Source: Neospora caninum Liverpool
Lineage: Eukaryota; Apicomplexa; Conoidasida; Eucoccidiorida; Sarcocystidae
Direction of reading: 5' to 3'
Length of the DNA stretch: 64,000 nucleotides
Assembly (NCBI RefSeq): GCF_000208865.1
Contig: NC_018398.1
Location: 6,183,973 to 6,247,972, forward strand
Position numbers and translations under genes: made by a program. Under the pieces are notes generated by a model that had not been told where the DNA came from, did no database searches, and was given only the letters and a program-made list of their open reading frames with translations. Positions 12,358-22,600 of the stretch are shown here, piece after piece. Position 1 is the stretch's first letter. Every line of letters begins with the position of its first letter.

Positions 12358-15294
12358 ACAACCCCCCATTTAAAAAACCCACCCCAAAAAAAAGACCAAT
12401 TCCAAAAAAAACCCTACCCCTCAAAAACCACAATTCCCCTTGGCCAAAAAACCCCAAAAAACAAAAAAAAAACAAACCCTCCCTAAGCCAAAGGCCCATT
12501 ACCCCAAACCAGGCAAAAGCCTTTAAAAACAATTTTAACTGTTTTCCAACTCTTCCCCCCCTCCAACTTTTTTTTTTTCCAACACCCCCCAAAATTGCCC
12601 AAAATTAAAAAAAATAAAAAGAAAAAGAAAAAATTTTTAACCAAAATTAAGTTAACCATTAAAATTAAAATACCCAAAATTGAGTTAACCATTAAAATTA
12701 AAATACCCAAAATTGAGAAAACCAAGGAGGCCTTCTTGTTAATTTTTTTGCCCCCTTGCCCTTTCCCCCCCCTTTTGTCCGGGAACGGGGAAACCAAAAA
12801 ATTCCCCCTTTTTTGCCCCCTTTCTTCTTTTGAATCCAAGGCGAAAAGCCCCCCNNNNNNNNNNNNNNNNNNNNNNNNNNNNNNNNNNNNNNNNNNNNNN
12901 NNNNNNNNNNNNNNNNNNNNNNNNNNNNNNNNNNNNNNNNNNNNNNNNNNNNNNGGGGGTGTAAACGAGCGCGCAGTTAAGAGAGCGAGCGCGAAGGAAA
13001 GGACAGATGCAGAGGAGACACTAACGCTCAGGAACGACAAGTGCACGTGGGCAGAAAACGACGAGAAACAGAGAGAAGACAAAACCTACCTGAGGCAGAG
13101 GGCCGATGACCCGAAGCAGGCGAGAGGCGTTAAGAACAGATTTGACTGGTTTGCGACTCGTCGCCACCTCCGAGCTCTTCTTGCTGCGACAGCGCGCAGA
13201 AGTGGACGAAGATGAAGAAGATGAAGAGGAAGAGGAAGAAGTGGTAGACGAAGATGAGGTAGACGATGAAGATGAGATAGACGAAGATGAGGTAGACGAT
13301 GAAGATGAGATAGACGAAGATGAGGAAGACGAGGAGGGCGTCGTGGTGAGTTGTTTGGCCGCGTGGCCTTTGCCTCGTCGTTTGGTCGTGGACGGTGGAA
13401 GCAAGAGATTCCGCCTTTCTTGCGCGCATTCGTCATTTGGATGCAAGGCGGAAAGGCGCCACTCCGAGGCATCGGTTTCGGCCTCTCCAACCGCGCATGT
13501 GCTTTCCGCAGCTTGGGCGCTGCCTTCTCGCGTTTCGCCTGCGTTATCTTCCGCCCTCGCCTGTGCACGCTCCAATTCGCTCGTCTCTCTTGCGGCCGTT
13601 GCGGCTGCCTCACGTCGGTTCTCTGTCTCTCGATCGCCTCTTTCTTTTCTGGCCTCCGCTGCTTTGTCCCACCGACCCTCGAACGTTTGCGTCTTTCCTG
13701 GGTTTTCTTCGCTGACGCGGGGTCCAGCCTCTCGGCGCGCCTCGCGTTTCTTCTCTCTTCTCACAGGCGTCACCTCTCGCCTTTCGCCTCTCTCTTCTTC
13801 TCCGCGTCCTCGCGCCTCGTCGCTCTTTCGACGGTCAGCGGCTCGGCCGTTCCGCTGCGTCTGCTCATCTTGCTGGAGGTTCGGGGAGGGAAGGCGTCTG
13901 TGCGCGTGACCCTCCTTTCCCGCGCTCTCCAATTCCCTCGCCCGTCCTCCTCCCGCCTCCGTTTCTCCCCCGTGGCTCTCAGCTCGCCGTCGCCAATCTC
14001 CCTCGCGCTTCGCCTTTCGGCGGGCGCTGTCCTCCGCTTGCGTTCGCCTCCGCTTCCTCGCAGGCTCGGCATGAACAACACCTTCCGCCCCAACTGTCTC
14101 CTTTCCGCGCTCGCCTGGCCCCGCGTCCTTCGCCTGCCGCGGAGAACCGCCCCCCTGCGGCCTTGCGCGCCTTTCGCATGTGGACGCTTCTGTCGCCTCT
14201 TGCACGTTTTGTTCCGCATGCACTCGCGTGGCTCTCGTGCGACCGTCTGCGCCTCCGTCGTTCCCCTCCGTGTCTCTAGGTGTTCTGTCTTTTCCTCTGC
14301 TTCCTCTATTGCGGCTGCATCCCTCTGGTCTCCTTTCCTGTAGCCCTTTCCCCGTCGCTCTCTCGTCCTCCTCGTGAGCTCGGCCCCGCGCCCGCTTTTC
14401 CTCTTCACCATTTTTGTCTCCTCCGCCGGATTCTATCTCTCCCATGTCTCGCCGCTTTGTGAGAGAACATGCGCCATCGAGGCCAGACGGCGGGTTTACA
14501 AACAGGGCGGCTGTACAGCGAGAAGACAAAGACGAAGAAAACAAAGGCGATACGGAAGAAGAAAAGAGAGAAGGCGAGACGGAGGCTTGAAAGGAAAATT
14601 GGGAAACATGGAAGGCAGAGAGGTCGGCGACTTCTTTCCTTGTTTCTACCCGTGCAGTCCTAACCTGTTCGCCCGCATCGGTCGACCGACGCCAAGATGT
14701 CTCCTCACCGGCTGCTTCGAGACAGCAAACTTCGGCTTCCCTCGAATACCCGTCCTCCGTTTCCTCCTCATCGTTGACAACGATAAGAGGGAGAATTTTA
14801 TCTTCTGCATGCGCATGCCTCTCCGCAGGTGATCGCCCCCGTCGAGAGCGAGAGCGCTGCAAGTCCTTCGCAGCAGTACAGGAAACAGGAGGCAGTGGAG
14901 CAGAGGTAAGGGAAGAAGAAGGAGAAGAAGGAGAAGAAGAAGAAAAAGGAGGAGAAGAAGAAGGAGGAGGAGAAGGAGAAGAAGAAGGAGGGGGAGAAGG
15001 AGGAGGAGAAGGAGGAAGAGAAGGTGGAGGAGAAGGAGGAGGTGAAGGAGGAGGAGAAGGAGGAGGAGAAGCGGGATCTAGTGGAGCACTGTCAGAATCG
15101 AGATGTGCAGGAGAGAGGTAGGAGGAAAGTGGGGCAGAAGATGGAGCTGATGACTGTGCAGAAGTCGAAGAAAGAGGAGGCGTTGGAGGCAGAGAGCTCG
15201 TCGCAGAGGAAGAGACCGGCTGAGCTAGGCGAGACCGTGGAGAACCAGGTTCCATTGGGCGAGTAGCGACAGAGAGAGATGGGGATGGCTCCAT
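6611..15294 (-). CDS. SLX4-like structure-specific endonuclease scaffold, very large and low-complexity rich
   Basis: Likely SLX4, the scaffold that activates the SLX1 nuclease on branched DNA. Exons (minus): 15294-13090, 12153-7308, 6711-6611; phases 0/0 and 1/1; 2383 residues. The naming evidence is the last 65 residues or so, split by the final intron: YEKLLTHQNVELKEVYLHLR continues as ARGMQVSMAATKAYLQAAGV and YFATP, then a stop at 6613-6611. This follows the order of the SLX4 C-terminal domain that binds SLX1 (human YRQVLLYQPLELAEL... then ITF). A helical stretch encoded near 8130-8275 (ASLVAAFGRHFGLKKRLPDP) fits a degenerate SAP domain, which precedes the CCD in SLX4. SUMO-interaction-like motifs are seen: LIVVNDEEETED (residues 170-181) and EVIDVDGSE (about 1797). 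The rest is poly-Ser, extensin-like PPSPPPS and charged sequence. I see no UBZ zinc finger or BTB domain. Intron 1 contains the assembly gap, so joining exons 1 and 2 is inferred from matching phase and strand. Confidence 0.6.
6994..7039. repeat. (TA)n microsatellite in SLX4-like intron 2
   Basis: Pure TA tract inside the last intron (6712-7307), which separates the two halves of the SLX1-binding domain. Confidence 0.95.
12327..12353 (+). repeat. poly-G run (27) at the assembly break
   Basis: Twenty-seven G in a row, directly before the smeared copy. The right flank of the gap also begins with five G. The real locus probably has one G tract here, on which reads failed. Confidence 0.85.
12354..12854 (+). 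other. assembly artefact: base-call-smeared duplicate of 12960-13460
   Basis: This segment follows 12960-13460 base for base, with most isolated G replaced by a neighbouring base. Example: TTAACCATTAAAATTAAAA here against GTAGACGATGAAGATGAGA there. The 33-base minisatellite, the GGCCxATxACCC block and the final GGCGxAAAGxC block appear in the same order and spacing. Loss of G with stretched A, C and T runs is what a poor read tail looks like. It should not be translated or treated as unique sequence. Confidence 0.9.
12855..12954. other. assembly gap, 100 N
   Basis: Exactly 100 Ns, a conventional placeholder length. Since the left flank duplicates the right flank, true missing sequence may be nil. 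It lies in intron 1 of the SLX4-like gene. Confidence 0.99.
13245..13330 (-). repeat. 33-base minisatellite encoding Ser runs
   Basis: About two and a half copies of a unit made of GATGAAGATGAG and GTAGAC blocks on the plus strand. On the minus strand they encode Ser runs broken by Ile or Thr in SLX4-like exon 1. All unit parts are multiples of three, so length changes stay in frame. Confidence 0.85.
14906..15066 (-). repeat. GAA/GGA triplet repeat encoding PPSPPPS region
   Basis: Imperfect GGAGGAGAA and GAAGAAGGA repeats. On the coding (minus) strand they give an extensin-like run of Pro and Ser at residues 77-130 of the SLX4-like protein. Confidence 0.85.
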
Positions 15295-15536
15295 TCGCCT
15301 TTGTCATCGAAGTTGAAAGGTAACGACACACGCCAATCAAGGGCGCAATTTGACGGAGACACACCAAGAAGCTTTCTACAAACTTGTGTCAGGGGAAAGA
15401 GAGACTACCGATGTATCTAGGCCACCCGTGCGCCTGTCCGCTCACCTCCGGAGTCACATTGCACCATTTTTCAGTCAGATGCTCTTTTCAGGTGTCTACG
15501 TGTGCGTAAATTAGTATGCTATGTGCAAGTATGCAA

Positions 15537-15538
<2 letters not shown>

Positions 15539-15572
<34 letters not shown>
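15539..15572. repeat. (TA)n microsatellite
   Basis: Pure TA tract 245 bases upstream of the SLX4-like start codon. Confidence 0.95.
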
Positions 15573-15574
<2 letters not shown>

Positions 15575-16517
15575 TGGCGAGGAAAGACACAGTTAAAGGC
15601 TGCGGAAATGGGAGGGAGGGCAGAATTGCGGTGAGAGAGAAGGGAGAGTCGGAAAGAGAAACGAAGGAAGCCAGGAAGTCTGAAAAGAAGTTACGCGAAA
15701 GACAAAGAGATAGACTGCTGTCGGATACCGAGAACCACGAAGGCAAAGGAGGGCAATGGAGACGAGAGCGAGAAGACAAGGTCCCAGGCCGAGCGTTGCC
15801 TACACTTCTTGAGCGGTTTTTGTGGAAGAAATCTATCAGGGACGTCTCTCTCTGCGTTTTAGCTTCAGAAAAAAGGAAAAGCGAGCGAAGAAAAGAAGAG
15901 CTTTCTTGTCTCCGTTCCTCTTTTCTTCCCTTTACACACCCTCGCGTGTCTTCTGCATCTCCGCTGCATGCAACATTTTTTTGGGTTAGACCGCTGTCGG
16001 CGCCAGGTCACCTCTTTGCCCTTCTCTCGTCTTTCCTTTTTTTCCAAGGCTGTTCACATGCTTGAAAGCGATAGCCTTTTCCAGATAGACAAACTGCGGA
16101 AAGAATGGACAGATAAGTGACTGGTCAGTCTCTCTGTCTCCGTGTCTCTCACCTCCATCGCCTCTCGCGTGCATGCCTCCCAGGGATCGCAGCTTTTCCC
16201 GACGTTTGCCGTTTTCTTTTGTCGGTCTTTAGACCTCCACACATCTAAAACCTCGATACACAAAAGCGTCTCCTTGCACTTTCGCAATTTTGTTCAGGAT
16301 TTCTCTTCTGATTTGCGAGAGGGGACGGCGTGTGCCGTACGGTCTCCCTCCGCGTAACTCCCTCGGGAACGCGATCGAAGTAGAGAGAACTTGGAAAATC
16401 CGAAACTTTCCGCCTCATCCATTTTAACTAATGTGGACAATTCCGCCTATTTCTCTCCATGGTGAGGATGGGCTTACGCCCATGCCTAAGACTATCTGCG
16501 ACTATGTTTAGTCATGC

Positions 16518-16518
<1 letters not shown>

Positions 16519-16558
<40 letters not shown>
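16519..16558. repeat. (TA)n microsatellite
   Basis: Pure TA tract 107 bases upstream of the first topoisomerase ATG. Confidence 0.95.
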
Positions 16559-16560
<2 letters not shown>

Positions 16561-16665
16561 TAGGCGTGGTTGCTGTGTGTTTATGTAAGGGTAAGTATGT
16601 GAAGACGCGTCAACGGTTTTGCGTTTTTTCCTGGTTTCCACTTCTGAATTCACGTAACTGTAGAT

Positions 16666-19600
16666 GTGTGTGCATCGATGCTTCGCGAGGAGGCACGAGA
16701 GAGAAAGACGAGGCGAAATGGAGGTCTTGATATGGAGGAGGATCGAGTCGGGACACCAGCCGTTCTCTGCGTGGGGACGACAGCGCCTAAGCGGTCAAAA
16801 CGGCGTCCCTCGGAGGCCTGTCGCGCACCTTATCGTTGGTCCGTCCGCCCACGAAGCTGTATGCTGTCTTGGCTTCTTCTCCACGTCCTTCTCTCTCTCC
16901 TTTTCTCTCCACTGACCTCCTCTTGTCTATCCCCCGTTCGAACGCCTGACGCCCGTTTTCCTCAAGCCTCGAAAGGTCGAAGGAATTCTTCCCTCTCTTC
17001 TCTGTCGGCTCACCGTTCCTACCGCAACCGGCTTTCTCCGTCTGCCGCTCTCTCTTCGTTTGTCTCTCGTTCTCCCTCTTCGCATTCCAAGGCCGTGTTT
17101 CTCCCCACAAACAAAACCGCGCCTTTCGGTCCTCTCGCCACTACGTTTCATCCCTCCTTTCTCTCCAGCGCCTTCCTTTCCCGCGCCTTGTGCTTCGCCT
17201 GCGCTCCCCAGGCCGTTTCCGTTCCCTCTCCATCCGCAAATTGCTCCGGCGCGGTTTCCGCTTCGCCTTCCACTGCGGCGGCTCTTCCTCGTGTTTTCCG
17301 GTCGCTCTCATCTCGCGTGTTTTCTCTCGCGTACCCGAGCTTTCTCAAGGAGCCATATACATGCAGCGCCTCGCGCCTCTTGAGGCAGCGGGCACGCGAA
17401 CGACGCGTCAGCCTGCTGGAGTCTCTCGCCTCGCAGGCGCGACTGTTGCGTCTCCACGCGCAGGCCGGCAAACGGCGAATTCCCGGGCTCGGCACAATTC
17501 AAACTGACAACGCAAACACCAGGGAAGGGAGCGAGACGAAAAAGAGCGAAACGACTAAGCAGACGGGGAAGGCGGAGAAGACGAACCACACGAGGGACAC
17601 AACGAAGGACAAGGGCACCGGATTGCGCATTTCCACGGAGAAGCCGGGCGTTTTTTGCGAAAAGGCAATTGAAGGAGCGGGGAATCTTGGAAGGCGCGCT
17701 GCAAAGGCGAGCGAGGAGAGAGAGGGGAGAGACCGACTTGGAGGCGAAGGAACTGAGGAAGACGGGAAGACAACAGGAAAGGCAAGTGCTGGTGCTAGGC
17801 GAGCCAACCCAAGACACCGCGCAGCGACGAAGCGAGACGCGAGACGAGCCGGACAAAGGCAACGGAGTGCGGCAGAGATAACAGCAAGAAGCAAGACACA
17901 CACGGCAGCTCGGACACGCGCCACGGCGCGGTTGAAACCAGAGGGTAAAGGTGGAAAGGACGATATAAGGCGGAAGGCGAGAAACGCGGGGGGAACCGTC
18001 AGGAACGAGACGCACGGAATCAAGGGGGGCTGGAATTCCGAGGAACGCGAGGCGAGAGCGGGGCAGAAAGTCCATCTGGTTCTTGTCGAGTCTCCCGCGA
18101 AGGCGCAAACGATCGCAAAATTCCTGCAGGAGGAGGAAGCGATTTTCGTCGTCCGAGCGACGCGTGGCCATGTACGCCAATTGGAGCGCAGAGCCGGTAA
18201 GGAAGTAGCGACGAGGAAAACGATTCACCAGGGGGATGAGGATGCTGGGGAGGAACGAGGAGAGACGGAAGCGAGAGAAGCGTGAGAGAAAGCGAGCGAG
18301 AGAGGCTTGAGAGAGAGGAGGAAGAGGAGGCGAGACGGGACGCGCGGGGAGAAGAAAGAGAAGAAGCGGAAGCGAGAAAAAACAGAGACCACGAGCTTGG
18401 AAGAGCGCGAACCGACAGCGCGAGTGCAGTTGGAGGCAAAAAGCAAGCAGCGGCGGGGGAGGCAAGGACAGACGATACGCTGGGGAGAGGGACGATAGAG
18501 AACCTCGGACGCGCCAAGGGAGGCGAGGATCAATGGCGAGCGTCAGAGGCCCGAGACACAGTCCGCGCTGGGGAAACGGCAGTCCACCATTGCCTCGCCT
18601 TCGCTTCCGTTCGTTTTGCCTTTTCCTTTCTTGCGTTTCTTTTCCGTGTTGCACGTCCTTTTTCTGTGGTTCTCCCGTTCTTTTATGAGACTCTTTTCTT
18701 CACTGCTTCTCCCCGCTTTTCGTCGCGCTTCTGTGCAGGCGCTGTCCTGGTCCGCGACGGCGACGTGTCCTTTGCCTGGCAACCGATTGGGGGCCGAGCG
18801 TCGCCGTCAGTCTCTTCGGCGATTTCGGCGGCTTCGCGAGACGCCCAAAAAGCGCCGACAGACGCTGGGAACGCTCAAGGCGACTCGGCTGCGAAAACGC
18901 GGAAACGACGGAAAGGCGACTTGGCGTTGCGGGCGGAGACGCTCGAGGAAGAGGCTTCCTTTCTGCTGAGAAGCGTCAAAGACGTTATAAGCGAATTCAG
19001 GTGTATCGACACTCTGTTCATCTGCACGGACCCCGATCGCGAGGGCGAAGCGATTGCGTGGCACATCTACGCCTCGCTCAAACGCCAAGCGGAGCAAACA
19101 AAGCTGCCGGCAGACTCTCCCAGTCCCCTCCCCGACGCTCCGCCATCTGTCTCGTCTTCAATCTCCTCTGCCTCTTCTCTTCTTTCGTGCATTAAAGCGA
19201 TACGGCGTGTGCGCCTCCACGAGTTGACTCCGGCTGCTGTCCGCCAAACCCTTTCGTCGCGGGAGGAAGGCGAAGACGCTCGACAAAGCGGAGAGGACAA
19301 CAACGCCAAAGGCGCGAAAGAAGAGGGCGATGAGGAGGCGGAAGAGAAGAAGAGCACAGGGATCCGTCAAGGCGCGACGCCCTCCCTGGAAGGCCTGAAT
19401 GAAAATCTCGTCCACGCGTACCTTGCGCGACTCGCCATCGATTTTCTGGTGAGACTTGCGTTCCGAACAGACCGCTAACTTGACGCTTCGCGTCTTCGCG
19501 TCTTGTGGCCAGGAGATCTGAAATCCCCAACTCTTGAAGTGCCGAGAAAAATGTGAATGCAATCCCGATAGGTGTTGCTTCGTCGCCTTGTTGATTGCCT

Positions 19601-22600
19601 GTTTTTTCGTGGTCTCTCGGCGTGTTCTTGCACAACGCTCGTGGTAGCTACTCGACCCGAACGAGGCCGTTTTTGTTCGCCAGCGGCGGAGCCTCTAACT
19701 CGAAATAGCCGTGTTTCGTGTGTCCCTCTCTTGCTCCTTTGTGCCGACGCTTCCCGAAGCTCTTTTCGCACCCCCAGCGGGCGAAGCTTCGTGTGGATGT
19801 GTCGGTTGTGATCCGCCTCTCTTCGCCGGCTCCACGTGGGTTAACCCTTCTGTTTCTCCGCGCCTTCTTCGTCTCCTTTGTCTCCTCGTCTTCTTCTCCC
19901 CTCCCCCCTTTCGCGTTCCACGCCCGTGCCGCATCCTGTCTTGTCGGGTCTCGTTTTCTCGCGAGTCTGTTCTCTTCCGCTGCGCCGCCTACCGTCGCCT
20001 TCGCCTCATCGCGCCGTCTCCGCCTCCGTTCTGTGCCTCCGGTTCGCGTTTCTCCGCTCACAGGCTGGTTTCTCGCTGTCGCCGCTCCTGTGGAGAAAGC
20101 TGCCGGGGAGCAAGAGTGCAGGGCGAGTGCAGTCGGCGGCGCTGAAACTCCTCGCCGATCGCGAGGCCGCAATTGAAGCCTTCCAACCTCGCTCCCTCGC
20201 CTCCGTGCATGCGCTCGTGTGCCTCGGTCGTCCGTCGCCTGGAAGATCTGGGAGGACTGACACGTACTCGGGACACGAACAAACGCGAGACGACAGACGC
20301 GATGCTGGCGACGAGGGTGAAGAAGCAAGAGAAGAAGAAGGCAATGAAGGAGAAGGGGAAGGCAATGACGAAGAAGGGGAAGGCCGGGGATGTTCAGCGA
20401 GAGCAGCGCGGAAGGCCGGCAGCTCTCAGGGGGACAACGGTCCGCAGCAAGTCGCAGTGCATCTGAAACTCACCGTTTTCAAGGTAAGGAGAGAGAAGCC
20501 TGGTGAAACCGCGAAGCGGTGGCAGTGGATGAGGAGGACGGCGGCGCCAAACGCGAATCGCACAAGGCAAACCCAGACAGCCAGTGAGCGCCGAGGACCA
20601 GAGAGAGTTTCGCGGTTGAGAGAGAGGAAGCTGCGTGTGGGCGGATTCTTTGTTTTCGTTTCCGTGGTGCCGTGCTCCGTCAGAGCGGCTTGTTTACACC
20701 CTGACCCGCGCGGCCAGATTCCCGCCGTCATGCGGGCTTTGTTTGAGGATCGTGAAACTTCCGAGACAGGAGAGGAACGGAGGTGGACAGGCGCTGTGCG
20801 ACTCGCTGTCGAACCCTCCGCTTTGCTGTTTCGAGTTCCGCGGGGTGTGTAAATGCATTTGTGGCTTTCCATCGTACGGCCTGGCGCATGTCACGAAGCA
20901 GGCGAGCAAAATCTCTCCCTGCTTGTCGGATGTCGCGACAAAGCTTCTTCCTCGAAGTCTGTGCTCTCCCCTTCAGCCACACTGGCTTGTCTCGTTGCGT
21001 CTCTCGCGGGTGTACCTGTGCGTCCAAAAAATCTCCCTTTTCTCTACCTTCTTGCTTGTGTCCATTCTTTTCTCTCATGGCTTGTCTCTCCTGACCAGGG
21101 AAAACCCTTCGCAGCCTCGCCGTCACCGACTACCGCTTCATCCTCTTTCGTCGCCTCCTTCGAGCCTGCCTCTGAAGCTTCACAGGCGGCCCCTCCGCAG
21201 TTTGTTGCGGAAGCGGAGGAGACGGCAGGAGAGGCGACAGGAAACAGCCCGCGCGAAGCGAGTTGCATGCAGGGAGGGGACAGTCGCGAAGCAGAAGCTG
21301 GGGAAACGGGGCAAGCGGAACGCCCGGAGTCAACCGCTGAGGTGGATGTGGATCGTGCGAGAGATGACAACGAACGACAGGAGGACGCCGAGAACGCAGG
21401 GGACGCCGAAGCGGTTTTAGAGGAACTGATGCGCATGCGATTTGATCGCCTGGATCTCGTTGTCTCTTCCTCGGACCTGAAGCCTCCAAGTCCCTTCCGC
21501 ACCGCCACCCTCCAGCAGGCAGCTTCTCGCCTTCTTGGCTTCTCTCCCGCGACGACGATGCGACTCGCCCAGGTAGCCCCTCTCCTCGATTTTCACCTTT
21601 TCTCTGTGGTTTCTTTTCTCTCCCGTAACGTCGTCCTCGCTGGGGTGGTGCACTGTTTTCAGTCCTCGAACGGGTCTTCTCGGTGTGGCCTTCGCTTCTG
21701 CGCCGCGTTTTGCCCTCCTCGCTGCCTCCTTGGAGCCGAGTGTTTCGTTTTTACTTGTCTTCTTCTCGTGCTTTGTCCTTCCACAAAAAACCCGCCTCTA
21801 TTCAGAGCTGCGCCGAGCGCCGCGTTCTCTCTCACTCTCACGCGGGTGTTTTGCGCCGTCTCCTCTCTTCTTTCTCGCCCCTTCTTTCCTGATCTTTTGT
21901 GTCGCTTTCTCCTCCCCGCGTGTCGGCAGTCGCTACCAGACGGCGTTTGTTCGCATGCAGTTGGTTCCCCTTCCGTTCCAGTTTCGCCGGCCATACCCGA
22001 GCGCGTACTTGTATCGATTGTGTGGACGTTCGGGGGAGCGCTTTCTTGTTCACCCGGAGAACCCCTTTCTTCGCTGTCCGGTTTAGGCTCTCTACGAAGG
22101 TGTGAGCGACCTCGGAGGCCTTATCACGTACATGCGCACAGACAGCTCGAGCCTCTCGTCTTCGACTCGCGCGGACATCCGTTCGTTTATCGCTTCTTCT
22201 TTCTCGCCTTCATTGCTCGGCAACGAGGAAGAAGAGGAACATGGCTCAGAGAAGCAGGCGAAAGGCGCGAGAAGGAAAACGCGGGAGACTCCGCTGTTTG
22301 CGCAAGAAGCGCACGAAGCCATCCGACCTACGAATATCGAGTATGCGCCGTGACGTCACTCCTTCTGTGACCTATGTAACTTTCTGCCGCTCTCCAGCTC
22401 TCCTCCGCCTTTTCTCCCGCCCCCTGTGTTTTTAGGGTTGTCGCCTCGGGGCGCTTCGTCTTCCTTCGGCCGTATTTCCTCCTTTCATCCTGACAGCGCT
22501 TCCTGCGATTCTGTATGTATGTGTCTCTCTCTTTTCTTCTGCTCGCTGTCAACGGCAATCGACTGGTCTCTCGCCTCGTTTGTGCTTCTCTCGCACTTTT

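Larger units (their letters stand above)
15295..16665. promoter_or_regulatory. divergent 5' region between SLX4-like and topoisomerase I genes
   Basis: About 1.37 kb separates two opposite start codons, so both promoters must lie here. Two (TA)n tracts sit at 15539 and 16519. No TGAGACG box or other motif I recognise was seen, and no credible gene. Confidence 0.5.

Noticed and set aside
12483..13215. Open frames spanning the N gap on both strands
   Set aside because: They run through Ns and through the smeared duplicate, so the translations are meaningless.
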